Of a DNA stretch of 64,000 nt, positions 1 to 11,000 are shown piece by piece. Made by a program: the position numbers and the translations under genes. Each line of letters begins with the position of its first letter. Position 1 is the first letter of the stretch. A model generated the notes under the pieces. It had not been told where the DNA came from, made no database searches, and was given only the letters and a program-made list of their open reading frames with translations. The stretch spans positions 1 to 64,000 of the IMG/VR virus record IMGVR_UViG_3300001847_000332; one strand, given 5' to 3'. This DNA is from a virus.

Positions 1-3000
1 GCGTAGGCGTAGGCGTAGGCGTCGGAACAGGAGTTGTGCCTCCACCGCCCGGAGTAGGAGTCGGGGTAGGAGTCGGCACGGTACCTGTACCGCTGCCTCC
101 CGGGGTTGGTGCCGGGGTAGGCGTCGGAGTCGGAGTTGCACCTCCACCACTCGGCGTTGGAGTCGGCACCTGCGGCGTCACCGGCGTAGGTGTTGGCGTG
201 GGGGTAGGCGTTGCTCCTCCACCACCCGGCGCGGGGGTAGGAACTTGCGGCGTTACCGGTGTCGGGGTAGGCGTCGGAACGGGTGTTGCACCACTACCTC
301 CTGGGATAGGAGTAGGGGTAGTGCCGGTGTCGCCCGGCGTTACCGGGATCGTTGGTGTAGTTTCTCCGCCTCCCGGTGTAGGAGTGGGCGCTGGCTGTTG
401 TGGCGCAAAAATTTGTTTGGCAATGTCCGGTGGCACCAAGCTTACCTGCATGGTTTTTGGATCAAATGCTCGAATATCATCATTTCCAAAATCAACAACA
501 GTAAACCCTTCTCCGTTTTGTGCCGCCCTTTTTACCCCCGGCAAATTTAACCCGATAGTGGTAAAACCATTAGCCGCGCTTCCGAATCCCGTTTTGGCGC
601 CCCCAATCACCGAAGTCCAATCAATTTCTGACGTAGGCGTAGGAGAGCCTTTTGAAGCAAAAGAAATCAAAGCCCCAACTTTCTCTTTGGCCTCTGCTGG
701 GAATTCAATAGTTTTTGGCTCTTTATCGGAGCTTGGGGTATATAACTTTCCTTCGGCTTTGTCATATACAGGGACTTTATTCCAAACCTGCGACAATTGA
801 GCATTAGTGAGCTCTTTGCCGAACATGTCATAAAATCCTGACAAGGCATTTGGATCTTCTTTTAGCGCTGTAACTACAATTTCATTGATCACGCCCGATT
901 TATTATATGAAATACGTATGATTCGATCTGCAATCGTCGCTTCAGAATACTGTCCTACTAGCGAATCCACGTCGGCATCCGTCAGGTTGACGTTCATGCT
1001 TTTTGCGACGTTCCTGACTTCTTCGCTCGTGGTCGTTCCTCGATTGATATAGTCAGTGATTGCAGCTGTCTTATTTGGGCTTCTGTAGAGGTCTAGCGCC
1101 AGCTTGTTGACTTCCTCTGACGTGCCTTTATATCCCTCGCTGTCGAATTGACGCTGAACCAACTCTTTAAAGTTCACCGGCAAATTCTTGTCGCGGCCTT
1201 CGGTCAGGAAATGCGTTGCGGCGTTGGCCGATGTGACATTGTTGGCAATGCCGTATTCATATGCGTTGAAGCTCGGATCAATTGCTTTGGCGGCAGTGTT
1301 TTGAACTTGTGCTAGGTACTCATTTGTTGCGGCGGCCATCCGATTTTGTGCCGCATTTATTTGCGAAGTTTGCTGCGCCACTACCTGATCGCGTTGCGTT
1401 TTAAGCGACTGGCTATACGCATCATTTGCTGCAAGCTGCTGCTTGTAAAAATCAACCTGAGATGGCGGCATCCATGATGGCGCAGACGCTAACTGTTGTT
1501 TAAGCTGAGTATCTTTGATAGCCGCCGTTTGCATTTGGCTATCAAGCGCCGATAATCTGGAGTCAAACGCAATTTTAACTGACTGCACACTTTGCGCGGC
1601 ATTTGTCAGATTGGAGCTGTTCAAATTGTTGATGATCGATTGAACAGCAGATTTTTTATCTTCTGTGCTCATGTTTTTGTCGGAATAAATAGCGATTGCC
1701 GCATTTCCGACAGAATCGCTAATTATTGACTTGGCTGCCGCTGGAGCATTTTTATATGCTGCCGACTCCGCAAGCAACGCAGCTATTGCACCGGGCTGTC
1801 CAGTAACAGTTTTAACGGCTGCGGGGTCAAGCATGCCCCACATTTCGGACATAAGATCGCCCGAGGTTCGGCGCCCCGCTAGTTTGTTAATTTGCTCTTC
1901 GGTAAGCGGCAAGCCAATGTCTTGAGCGATCTGTTTTACTTCCGCAGGGGTTTGGATGTTGCGGTCAATATAGTTGGCAACCATATCGCGCGGATTGACC
2001 GCGGTTGTTTTTCCCCAGCCGCCATATGAAGCGGACGACATCTCTTGTACAAGATTTTTGAGGTCCGTCGCGTTAGCATCAAATCCTTGTGCGCGTAGCT
2101 CACGAGTTGCCGCGGTTTCAAAATTTGTGGCGAGGTTGTCCTTATACCCAGATGTAAGATAGTGCTCGTAGGGGTCTGTTGCCTCAGGATGCAGGGCTTG
2201 GTATTGCGCCGCATTGAAGTGGTCGTCCAAACCCGCAACCATTGCCTGCTTAGTTTGGCCGACAATGCTTGCCGTTTCTGAACTAATTTTGTCGCTGTTA
2301 GCCTGAAGATCGCCAGTAGCGATGTCATACTGATCCAACACGCTTTTGTGTTCCTGTTTTAGAACCTCAAGCTGTGTTGAAATTTTGTCTAAATCTTGTT
2401 GGTGCTGCTCCGCGTATAGATTCAAGGAATCGGTGGTTGAATTGATCTTATCGATCAAGCCATCTTTTACCATTGAATAAGCAACTTGCGATTCAGATAC
2501 CGTGTAGTACCCCAGATTTCCGACTTGAACTTGTTTACCAATAGCGGACATTCTGCGGTCATATTCAGCCATCAACGATTCCCGCTCTTTCAACTTGGCG
2601 TTGATAACGTCAGCAATTTCGTTGTAATGATCCGCAAGCGTAGTCTGCGCAGCTTCGTTAGTTTTAATTGCTTCCTGTGAGCTCGCCGCTTTTTCGTAGT
2701 TTTTCTGCGCATCCGACACGTACTGTTGCAAGTTGCTCTGCGCGAGTTTGCCAAGATACTGGCCGGTTGATTTCAGTAACCCTTGTTTAGCAGCGTCGGA
2801 AAAGTTTGTGCCTGTTAGCACGCTGGCAAGGGTATTGCTCACCGTACCAAGTGCGATTTGTGCGGCAGCGGATTTGTTTGGGTCTCCGATAAGTTTTTTG
2901 AACTCAGGAGACACGTTGAGTGCTTTACTCAAAATGTCCGATGAGCTGATTGCCGCATTAATTGCCGCTTGAGAAGCATTTTGCCCGGTTATACCCGCTG

Positions 3001-3481
3001 CCGTAGCCGCTTTGATTGCGTCCTGCCCAACTTTGCCTATTGATTTCCACGCATCATTATTGGCAAGCGCGATGTCCAACGCTCCAACCACGCCTTGCGC
3101 TGCGCCCGACAGCGCGCCGATACCAACGTTTTGTTTTTTGATTACTGACTCAGTAATCCCTGCGGCTACATTTGACAATACTTTGGAAGCAATTTGCCCC
3201 GTTGTTCCCGAGATCGCGGAACTTACCTGACTTCCAACGAACCCTCCAACTTTCGCACCCGCGTAAGATGCGGCGCCACTAGTGATTGCGTTTTTTAGCA
3301 CGTCACTAACCCCGCCTCCGCGAATCGCGGTAGAAAGCCCTGAAATGGCTCCCGCGCCAATCGCCGTTGCTACCGTGCCTGTAACTGTAGCTCCAACCAA
3401 TGATGCCAAGGCTGTGCCAATCGTGGCAGAAATGCCGGTAACCGCCAATCCACCTAATGCAATAGCTGCTACAAAGGGCAT
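1..3481 (-). CDS. Large virion protein, Pro/Thr-rich C terminus (partial)
   Basis: An open minus-strand frame of 1160 codons runs from an ATG to the window edge, so the C terminus is missing. The N terminus is Gly/Ala-rich and hydrophobic, like membrane-active internal virion proteins. The middle is helical and Gln/Lys-rich. Two related motifs lie near residues 422-444 ([19 protein letters not shown]) and 735-760 (a HFLTEGR form). They resemble the short A-x-H-[YF]-x-x-[SE]-G repeats of large surface proteins. From about residue 1027 it becomes [12 protein letters not shown] low-complexity repeats, like a flexible stalk. It is the last gene of the leftward late operon seen here. I do not recognise a named family; tail or internal virion protein is inferred from position and composition. 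Confidence 0.8.
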   Translation of the reverse strand, partial: MPFVAAIALGGLAVTGISATIGTALASLVGATVTGTVATAIGAGAISGLSTAIRGGGVSDVLKNAITSGAASYAGAKVGGFVGSQVSSAISGTTGQIASKVLSNVAAGITESVIKKQNVGIGALSGAAQGVVGALDIALANNDAWKSIGKVGQDAIKAATAAGITGQNASQAAINAAISSSDILSKALNVSPEFKKLIGDPNKSAAAQIALGTVSNTLASVLTGTNFSDAAKQGLLKSTGQYLGKLAQSNLQQYVSDAQKNYEKAASSQEAIKTNEAAQTTLADHYNEIADVINAKLKERESLMAEYDRRMSAIGKQVQVGNLGYYTVSESQVAYSMVKDGLIDKINSTTDSLNLYAEQHQQDLDKISTQLEVLKQEHKSVLDQYDIATGDLQANSDKISSETASIVGQTKQAMVAGLDDHFNAAQYQALHPEATDPYEHYLTSGYKDNLATNFETAATRELRAQGFDANATDLKNLVQEMSSASYGGWGKTTAVNPRDMVANYIDRNIQTPAEVKQIAQDIGLPLTEEQINKLAGRRTSGDLMSEMWGMLDPAAVKTVTGQPGAIAALLAESAAYKNAPAAAKSIISDSVGNAAIAIYSDKNMSTEDKKSAVQSIINNLNSSNLTNAAQSVQSVKIAFDSRLSALDSQMQTAAIKDTQLKQQLASAPSWMPPSQVDFYKQQLAANDAYSQSLKTQRDQVVAQQTSQINAAQNRMAAATNEYLAQVQNTAAKAIDPSFNAYEYGIANNVTSANAATHFLTEGRDKNLPVNFKELVQRQFDSEGYKGTSEEVNKLALDLYRSPNKTAAITDYINRGTTTSEEVRNVAKSMNVNLTDADVDSLVGQYSEATIADRIIRISYNKSGVINEIVVTALKEDPNALSGFYDMFGKELTNAQLSQVWNKVPVYDKAEGKLYTPSSDKEPKTIEFPAEAKEKVGALISFASKGSPTPTSEIDWTSVIGGAKTGFGSAANGFTTIGLNLPGVKRAAQNGEGFTVVDFGNDDIRAFDPKTMQVSLVPPDIAKQIFAPQQPAPTPTPGGGETTPTIPVTPGDTGTTPTPIPGGSGATPVPTPTPTPVTPQVPTPAPGGGGATPTPTPTPTPVTPQVPTPTPSGGGATPTPTPTPAPTPGGSGTGTVPTPTPTPTPGGGGTTPVPTPTPTPT

Positions 3482-3484
3482 GGT

Positions 3485-3892
3485 TTACAGCTCCACGTAA
3501 TAGGCCGTTGTGTCTTGGCCATTAGGCATTTTTACTTCTTGCGTTTTGAATACCTTCACTCGTTTTGCAAGAATTTTGAATTTTGGGTCATTTGAGTAGC
3601 TATAAACTACTTTGGCCCCGATGTTTTTTAAATAATTTACTAAACTCAACAAATGTTTGGATAACGCAATTCCATCTTCGTTAACCGATAGGGTATGAAA
3701 TTCCACTACCCCTTTATCGCGCACTAAAACTAAAAACAAGGTATTTCCAAAATGTATTAGTTTGGCGCCATCCTCCTGCACTACTTGAGCCAGTTGCAAG
3801 ATTAGCTGGTCGGCTTCTTGAGGAGTACTGGTATTTTGTTTTGCATACTCCTGAACAAGATTTTGAATGATTTGAGCATCCTTGTTTTCCAT
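3485..3892 (-). CDS. Conserved-looking phage protein, GNAT-like size
   Basis: A 135-residue protein. A TTG lies two codons upstream, but I chose the ATG two bases after the TGA of the preceding gene. The N terminus is Gln-rich and helical; the C-terminal half alternates beta and alpha (VVEFHTLSVNEDG, then GAKVVYSYSNDPKF). It contains no membrane segment. It lies between the fibre-like protein and the large Pro/Thr-rich protein, three bases before the latter's start, so it is co-transcribed with virion genes. The small alpha/beta pattern would fit an acetyltransferase-like fold, but I see no clear acetyl-CoA motif. Function unknown. Confidence 0.75.
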   Translation of the reverse strand: MENKDAQIIQNLVQEYAKQNTSTPQEADQLILQLAQVVQEDGAKLIHFGNTLFLVLVRDKGVVEFHTLSVNEDGIALSKHLLSLVNYLKNIGAKVVYSYSNDPKFKILAKRVKVFKTQEVKMPNGQDTTAYYVEL

Positions 3893-3894
3893 AA

Positions 3895-5244
3895 TCAATC
3901 CGTCAAATCAATGAATGCTAGCCCGCCGATGGCGTCTCCAGTGCCCGTCAATACGCGCACTCCGATGGTGTAAATGTCGCTAACTCCAGCGATGGTGGAA
4001 CCCAACTGGAGATCAAAGTTATATCCTGTCGGGCCTACCGATGATCCACGTGACTGATTGGTAGCCGACGAATAATCCAACTGTACACACGTACCGTCCG
4101 TCATAGCCGATGCGGTAATGTCATATTCCACGTTGTTGAATGCTGTTGTTACCCATGACGCACCCGTGAGCGTTGAATTTTTGACCAGTTGTATCTCGTA
4201 GTTGCCAGAACTTGTTGGGAATACCGTTACTAACTGTGGCAACACCACTGCATTCAAACGCGTACTTTTTAATCGAATCGATACTAACGGAATTAACGTC
4301 GTCCCAATGGATGCCAGCGCACTAGTACGACGTGCGATTTGCTGTTTGACTTGCTGCTCATATCCGCCTTCGGAAATTACGGTGGAGCAAATTTGCTTCA
4401 TCGTTGAAGATGATGCGGTAGCGCCGGTATTAGTAATTTCATAACGGACGGGCAAAATTGCAGTAGTCATATAGACCTTAGCAAGGTCATTGGCATTGTT
4501 GAACGTATGACAAATGATCAGTTGCCCGTTGATAACGAAACCACACCGCACGGAACCCACTCCCAGCCACTCCAGGTCGCACCAAAAAATCTGAGATTTG
4601 GTGGTATCCAGCGTGTATCCACTGTCTCCTGTGCCGTCCAGTTTGTCGCCGTTCCAGTCTGCCTGATTGACTGTTCGGGCATCACTTACCGTGCCACTAG
4701 TGTAGGTTCGCAACACAAACGATTTTGTCGTATCCGCTTGTTGGAAAAACACGCCGTTTTGAGAATTAAAGTACCCTACCCGCTGGCGCAAGTTGGTCTT
4801 GGCGGCGTTCATCACAAACGTGCACATCACTTCCAAACTTTTGCCCGGCTGATACGGCATACAGCGATAAGTTTGCCGTACAACCTCGCTACCTGAACTA
4901 GTTGTCACATTTAGATCAAGTGTACTTTCATTAGATTGATACGTTGTGCTGCCGCCCGTTGCCGTTGAAGTGTCAAACTGGTCATCCGCTTGAAAACGAT
5001 TTTGGCTGTCAAACAACGTCATCGGTTCGCTCATGCGAGCACGACCAAAAGCGTCAAGAGCAGTCCCGTAAAAACCTACCTGATATGGTCCTTGATTTGC
5101 CACGAGTTGCCCCAGTACATAATTGAGTTGGTTGAAGTACAACCGCAACACATTTGAATACTGTGCTGCCCATTCGGAGTTGTACTCTACGGGACCGTTT
5201 GGCAATCGCGGAACCGCGGGCATCCGAGCTTCAACAATTGACAT
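3895..5244 (-). CDS. Virion structural protein (tail/appendage)
   Basis: A 449-residue beta-rich, Ser/Thr/Asn-rich protein. It contains features I associate with a structural protein widespread in marine and freshwater podoviruses: a GYFN-x-NGVFFQQ stretch, a WNGDKLDGTG stretch, DLEWLGVGSVRCGFVINGQ and LPVRYEI. It directly follows the P22 gp10-like protein with a two-base gap, so it probably belongs to the tail or its appendages. No enzymatic motif is visible. Assignment rests on operon position and remembered family features. Confidence 0.85.
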   Translation of the reverse strand: MSIVEARMPAVPRLPNGPVEYNSEWAAQYSNVLRLYFNQLNYVLGQLVANQGPYQVGFYGTALDAFGRARMSEPMTLFDSQNRFQADDQFDTSTATGGSTTYQSNESTLDLNVTTSSGSEVVRQTYRCMPYQPGKSLEVMCTFVMNAAKTNLRQRVGYFNSQNGVFFQQADTTKSFVLRTYTSGTVSDARTVNQADWNGDKLDGTGDSGYTLDTTKSQIFWCDLEWLGVGSVRCGFVINGQLIICHTFNNANDLAKVYMTTAILPVRYEITNTGATASSSTMKQICSTVISEGGYEQQVKQQIARRTSALASIGTTLIPLVSIRLKSTRLNAVVLPQLVTVFPTSSGNYEIQLVKNSTLTGASWVTTAFNNVEYDITASAMTDGTCVQLDYSSATNQSRGSSVGPTGYNFDLQLGSTIAGVSDIYTIGVRVLTGTGDAIGGLAFIDLTD

Positions 5245-5246
5245 GG

Positions 5247-7112
5247 CTACCTCCGGCCATCAGGACGCACATCAATTCGGGGGGCCCCCAATTGCCAATT
5301 TACGCCTAAATCTGTGCTTTCAATTTTCATTGCGAGTTGCCTGCCCCTAACGCGTATATAAACTTGTCCGGTAAATTCTTCTACTGGAATTATCGCAGTG
5401 CGCGTTACTGCGGCGTTGTTTACCCCTGCCACTGATTCGGGATCATTGTATCCACTTCCCGAATTTCGCAATGGGTCAAGATATAAAGTTACACTTGGCG
5501 ATGTCGCTGATGATCCTCGGAATGTTATGTCCGGTAAAACACGATAGATAAAACTGAAATTATGGCCGTCGTCAATATCAAATTCCGATGACTGAACGTA
5601 AGCATCGATTGCGGTCAACGTTCCTGTTGTACCGTCATCCGTTCCATATTCATGATTCACAATATTATTGACGTATGTTGCGGCAAGTGGGTATGCACGC
5701 AATCCACTATCCAACCATGCTGTACGAGCCATATTGCCGTAGTACCAAATATCTTCCATGTAATTGTAAATTACATATTTATCAATTGACGTGGAATCGC
5801 TTGAACAATAAAACCACCACACTTCATTAAACCCTTCATTGGTGCCCGCAAAAATTTGCCCGTATTGAAGAGTATTGATATTTCCAAAAATGTGCTGACG
5901 AAGGTCACAGCGAAGCGTTGATACACGACCATCATATTTATAAAACTTATCCACACCCATCCAATAAACTACGCCAGACGCTAACGCCATTGCGTTTTGA
6001 GACGGCACAGAAATGTTGTCGCCCAACAACTGAACACCCCAAACTTCAGGGGCGCCCAAATACTGCAACGAATACATAGAGCTATCTGTCCAAACCAAAA
6101 TTTCTTGGCGTGCTTGCAAAGCTCCAATGATTTCGGAACCGTGTGAAAGCCTAATGCTTCCCGCCTGCGATGTCGCTGATGGAGTCCAGTTTGCTGCGTT
6201 TTCTTGATCCGACCAGCGAATTAGCATCGGGTCAAATAATGCGCTGCTGATGTCCTCTGTACCAAACGCGAACACAAACCTGCTCTGGTCTGAGACAAAC
6301 ACAAAATTTGCTTGGACTGGAGTATCTGATGCTCCAGCCAGCGTACTAATATTGACGCCGCGAGTTGATAGCCCTGCGCTTGCATCCCAATAATAAATTC
6401 CGCCACCGCGCGGGTTAAAAATCAAATCCTCACCAAAATTGCTTTGGCTCCACAACCGTAGGCTGTCTGACGCTGACGTTGTCCCCCATGATCCACTTGA
6501 CCACGCCCCCGCGCCCCAACCAGCCAAGGGCACAGAGAACTCTGGCCCCGTATTGATTTGATATGCCGCAGTCACTGTTCCGCCGCCGGGGGAGCCTGCG
6601 GCGTCCGTCGCGTTTGCCGTGGCTGCTACAGTAATCGTGTAAGAATTTGTGTTGATTACCGTTACCGCATACTCTTTGTTCAAAACACTGGCTGTGATAT
6701 TTCCTCCCAAACCCGTCGCGCCGGAAAAAGTGACATAGTCACCGGTCACGCAGCCGTGAGCCGTATCCGCTACCGTAATAACAGATGACGCATTCGTTGC
6801 CGTAAATGGATTGGTTAGAACGGCCGTATCCCTAATTGGAGTAATGTCGTAATAATCGGCACCCAATTCAATGTAAAACTTTTTATTTGTCCCAATTCCC
6901 AACAAATTCAAACCGGATAAAGTGATCCAGTTCCACAACGAACGCGCATACCCCAAAAAGGTACTTGCGCTGATTCGTTGCCATCCGCCGAGTTTTTCAG
7001 GCGTCCCTTGCCGAAATCTAATTTTGTCGCAGGAATACCAACCACCTTCATTGGTATATCTTGTGTTTTCCCTATTTACGCCGGCACGCGGCAGGATTTT
7101 CTTCAACGGCAT
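5247..7112 (-). CDS. P22 gp10-like packaged-DNA stabilisation protein
   Basis: A 621-residue, beta-rich protein. The N terminus (MPLKKILPRAGVNRENTRY, then GGWYSCDKIRFRQGTPEKLGGW) is characteristic of the phage stabilisation/tail-hub family that includes P22 gp10. Repeated blade-like segments follow (LIRWSDQENAANWTP, LVWTDSSMYSLQYLG). These proteins form a ring that closes the portal channel after packaging. A likely inserted beta domain sits near residues 105-170 (AHGCVTGDYVTFSGATGLGG). Upstream lies the endolysin, downstream an appendage protein. It ends in TAG, which argues that TAG is a normal stop in this genome. Confidence 0.85.
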   Translation of the reverse strand: MPLKKILPRAGVNRENTRYTNEGGWYSCDKIRFRQGTPEKLGGWQRISASTFLGYARSLWNWITLSGLNLLGIGTNKKFYIELGADYYDITPIRDTAVLTNPFTATNASSVITVADTAHGCVTGDYVTFSGATGLGGNITASVLNKEYAVTVINTNSYTITVAATANATDAAGSPGGGTVTAAYQINTGPEFSVPLAGWGAGAWSSGSWGTTSASDSLRLWSQSNFGEDLIFNPRGGGIYYWDASAGLSTRGVNISTLAGASDTPVQANFVFVSDQSRFVFAFGTEDISSALFDPMLIRWSDQENAANWTPSATSQAGSIRLSHGSEIIGALQARQEILVWTDSSMYSLQYLGAPEVWGVQLLGDNISVPSQNAMALASGVVYWMGVDKFYKYDGRVSTLRCDLRQHIFGNINTLQYGQIFAGTNEGFNEVWWFYCSSDSTSIDKYVIYNYMEDIWYYGNMARTAWLDSGLRAYPLAATYVNNIVNHEYGTDDGTTGTLTAIDAYVQSSEFDIDDGHNFSFIYRVLPDITFRGSSATSPSVTLYLDPLRNSGSGYNDPESVAGVNNAAVTRTAIIPVEEFTGQVYIRVRGRQLAMKIESTDLGVNWQLGAPRIDVRPDGRR

Positions 7113-7119
7113 ATTTTCC

Positions 7120-7632
7120 TCACGCCATCATGGTCGTTGCTTCTTGTTTGACTTCAGCCACGCGCCTGCCCCAGCCACGTCCAAACGCGCTCCATGTAGG
7201 TAGTTCTTCCAGAAAAGCCAGTCGAATCGCGTTATAACCTTCGATCAACAGCCGTGTGTCGGCGGCTTTAACCGCCGCCATTGTTGCCGGGCCAAACGCT
7301 CCGTCCACTTTTACCTCTAGTGCCTGTTGAAGCCACTTGATAGCCCGCCCCGGTCCGCTGTTCACCGCCGCATCAAAAACCGCATAATCAATACCTGCGG
7401 GCAAATGATCGCCACATACCTTGTCCCAGTATTTGCGTTTGTAAAACGGTGTGATTTTTTCGACGGTCAGCTTTTTGATTTCATCGACCGTGGCTGGACG
7501 GCCGACCCACTCTTCCCAAGCGGCCTTCGTAACGCCCATATTGGTAGCGCCGCCGGGGTCTTGCGGATGATCCACAAAGCCGCCTTCGTGCTTGAGTAAC
7601 CGGGCTAAGGAGCTGCTAAAGTTTTCTTTCAT
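7120..7632 (-). CDS. GH108-type endolysin (muramidase)
   Basis: A 170-residue cell-wall hydrolase. The N terminus carries KHEGGFVDHPQDPGGATNMG, the signature of glycoside hydrolase family 108 lysozymes; E16 is the expected catalytic acid. The rest (PFYKRKYWDKV, DYAVFDAAVNSGPGRAIKWLQQAL, VDGAFGPATMAAV) matches the family, including the short peptidoglycan-binding-like C terminus. I chose the internal ATG because the family motif begins right after it; a GTG 42 bases upstream would add a residue stretch unlike the family. The start overlaps the holin gene by 17 bases, giving a lysis cassette. Confidence 0.92.
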   Translation of the reverse strand: MKENFSSSLARLLKHEGGFVDHPQDPGGATNMGVTKAAWEEWVGRPATVDEIKKLTVEKITPFYKRKYWDKVCGDHLPAGIDYAVFDAAVNSGPGRAIKWLQQALEVKVDGAFGPATMAAVKAADTRLLIEGYNAIRLAFLEELPTWSAFGRGWGRRVAEVKQEATTMMA

Positions 7633-8038
7633 TGGCTGACCGTGCTGAGAGGATTTTCTCCAAGGTTCGGCCACCGAAATATGCGCTCATTACGAGCATG
7701 CCCCACTGTCCCAGCAGGGTCACATAACTTTCGGAGACCTTGAACCCGATCCCATCTAGCACGGCCAGTAGCAGGTAAGCAGAAAGCAGGTAAATCAGCG
7801 TCATCGGACGCACATTTTTGGATAGCCATGAATCGCTACCCATATCTGCTTTCCACCTGTCAGAGACGCCGGTTGTCTCCGACTCAATACGCTTTGTTTC
7901 TTCCAGCATTTTAGCCAACTCGCCGTCCTGCGCGAGACGAGTCAGCTCTTCTTGGGCTTTTGCCTTGGCTTCGGGGTCAGGTATGACCTTATCGAGCAGT
8001 TGCGCTCCGACTGTTAGCAGCGTTTCCAGTCCAATCAT
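7616..8038 (-). CDS. Holin, 3TM GTA-type
   Basis: A 140-residue protein with an N-terminal helical part (VIPDPEAKAKAQEELTRLA), a SDRWKADMGSDSWLSKNVRP segment and two strong membrane helices near residues 82-100 and 106-126. The PDPEAKAKAQEE and SDSWLSKNVRP motifs are those of the GTA holin 3TM family. It would permeabilise the inner membrane so that the overlapping GH108 endolysin reaches the wall. I use the ATG rather than a TTG four codons upstream; a GGGGCGGG stretch precedes it. Confidence 0.88.
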   Translation of the reverse strand: MIGLETLLTVGAQLLDKVIPDPEAKAKAQEELTRLAQDGELAKMLEETKRIESETTGVSDRWKADMGSDSWLSKNVRPMTLIYLLSAYLLLAVLDGIGFKVSESYVTLLGQWGMLVMSAYFGGRTLEKILSARSANERKL

Positions 8039-8050
8039 ACCCGCCCCCAA

Positions 8051-11000
8051 TCAGAAGAACACGAAGAAATTCCCGTTGGGGATATTCCACCCCGTGTTGT
8101 TGCCGCTATCCACTGAGTTTAAGGCATACCAGAATGCCCCACCTGCGGCCGTGGAATATCTCAAATCCAGGTAATTGGATGTAACCGTGCCCGAGGACTT
8201 GGATAGCGTCGCCGGAGTCGTGCTGGTTGCGTTGATGGTGACCAGATTCCCAGCCGTTCCGCTTACGCTCCAGTTGGTCACGGTCTGCGTGGAGCCGGAC
8301 TCAAACGTAAATGTCGTAGGCTGGACGGAGTTATCAATTGTGGTGAACGTATTGCTGCCCGTTACCGTGAGCGCCCCCGCTCCCCCATTTCTCAACGTGC
8401 AGTTGTAAGCCGACCCGCCGCCCACAAACGTCTTGGCCGACGCGGAGGTCATGGAGATAACGCCCGTGCCTGTGCCTGCTGTGGTAGTGAAGCCCGTCGG
8501 GTTGGCGTTGTTAAACGCAGTTGCACCACTGCCGGCAATGACAAGCGTTGATCCATTAAAGGTAATATTTTTTGTGCCTGCTGATGTCGATAGCGTTCCA
8601 AGCGTTACCGATTTGCCATTTAGGTCAAAGGTGCCATTTGCCAATGTTAAGTTGCGAGTTGCCCCCATTACAAATGTATCTTGCGGCTGAACTGTCGCTC
8701 CTACAGCATTTATGCTAATTGGAAAATCAAACGTCTGGCCGTTAGCAGTAATTTTTTGCGTGCCAGAAGTTGCATAAAACCATATGGCATTTGCCCCTGA
8801 AATAGTCATTCCGCTACTAAACTTCAGATCTCCATAAACCACCATCGTTGCGCCATTAGCCAAGGTGCCTGTAAACCCGGTGTAATCCACGTTTTTGAAA
8901 CCATTAAACATGTTTACCGTATCCGAACCAGCAGTAATTGCTACGGACACAACATTGCTATCCGTATATCCTGAAGTAACTCTAAAATTTCTTGTTCCTG
9001 TCGAACCCGAATAATTTGATACAAACAACGGAGTACCTGTATATGAAAATCCTGTTGAATTGCTCAAATTGAGAACCGTAGTATTATTCCCAGTGAGCGT
9101 AATTTGGCCTGTCCCAAACGCAATTGCTCTTGTATTGGAGTTGTTTGATACCCATCCTACGCAAGTTAGTGTTTTGTTATTTAAGTCGACCGTTCCGGCT
9201 GTCAACGTAAATCCCGAGGACGCTGTAGTTGTAAAATTATCTTGCAATGCCACAGTGCCACCACAGTTAACCGTGATGGGCTGGTCTATGGTTACGTTGT
9301 TAGAGGTGATTTGCTGGACACCACTAGATGACAAAAATGACATTCCGCCATTGCTTGTTGCTACTGTGCACGTACTACTTAATTTTAAGTTTCCGTATAT
9401 AAATCTATTTGTAGTTGAAGCTGCAACTGTCCCGCTAAAACCAGAATAATCAAGATTTTTTATATAAGATGATGATGAAAATGCTACCGTATCAGACCCG
9501 GCTGAGATGTTGAAAGAAATTGCATTAGATTCAGACCCGCCACCGCTTTGATGAACGGCCAACGTGCGTGTTCCGGTACTGCCGCTATACGTTGCATTGA
9601 CTATTGGCGTCCCGGTATAAGTAAAATTTGTTGCCGTCCCTGTATTCCAAATTGTTGCGTTATTGCCTGTAAGCGTAATGTTCCCAGTACCAAAAGCAAT
9701 TGCGCGAGTCGTTGAGACGTTAGACCCGAACAGCACACAAGTTAGCGTTTTGTTATTGAGGTTAAGCGTACCTGCTACCAACGAGAACCCACTATTGCTT
9801 GTTTGCGTTAGGTTGTCTCCGAGCTGCACCGTCCCGCCTGGGCTATTGACCGTAATTGGCTGTGTCCAAGTGATACCCGCCGACGTGATCGTTTGCGTTG
9901 TGCCTTGTCCAGCAAATGTAATTGTATTGGTTCCGCTCAAGGTCAAACTGGAAAACAGCGTGACGTTACCGTGGATATTTGGTTGGTTGCCAGATGTGGA
10001 TAGCGTAAATGCCGTCGTTCGATTGGACACCCCATCCGCCATTTGAATGGTACCAATCCACCAGTTTGTATCAATTGTGACCGTTCCAGCGGTTCCCGCT
10101 TCCGTAAAGGTTGCGGTGTCCTGCGGCAACGGAAAATTGTTGGCCGCTGGCGCCCCGTTGTTCGTTGTGGCCCATCCTGTAGAGGACCAATTCAACGACC
10201 CGGCGGCATTCCAATAAACCGTCTTGGGCGAAGCCGTTGTAATGCTGCTCACGTTTCCGGCGTTGCCCAGTCTCGTTCCTGTCCATGGAGTAGCAACGCT
10301 GCCAGCCGCTTTGATGTCACGGAAATCCACATCTGCCAGAGTTGCTAAAGAACCATTTAACGTCAGTGTCCGCTGTGTGCCAATAGTGTCCGAACCAACT
10401 TGAATCCGACGCACCGCTGTATTAGCTGCACCCAGCGTGAGTGCGCCTGAAATTGTTTGGTTTGAGTCAAACGTAACAATCCTATTCCCGTCAGCAGCCC
10501 GGCTTGTAAACGTCAAATTGTTGTACGTATTGGCCCCGGTAATCGTGAGCGTTCCAGACGCCGTGGAGCTTTGCGTGACGTTGTAATAGGTTAAGCCTCC
10601 ACCGCTAAACACTTGTGTTGCGGCAGACAAAGTAATGGTAGATGTCCCGGCACTAAAGGTTAACCCGGTTGTTGTTGAAAACACCCATGCGCTACCACCA
10701 CCTAATGTAATGGTCGATGAGCCTAAAGTTACACTTTTAGTTGCCGTGCCAGACGTTTGGAATGCTGCCGCAGATACGCTGTAGTTTCCCGTATCAAATG
10801 AGCCATTTACAAAAACTAATGTTCCCGTATTACTTCCGATGGACAAAGCACTTCCAAGTGTCCATCCACCCCCGACTCCATCAAAATATATAGATATTGA
10901 ACCTGGGATTCCTACACCATTGGTGGTTATCGTTTTCCCTGTTGTTGTGGATTTGAATCTCCACGTTGACCCCGAAGATATTGTTGCGGCGAAATTTGTT

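Noticed and set aside
36-800. Plus-strand frame rich in GVGVGV repeats at the left edge
   Set aside because: It is the complement of the Pro/Thr-rich C terminus of the minus-strand virion gene; repetitive codons open several frames at once.
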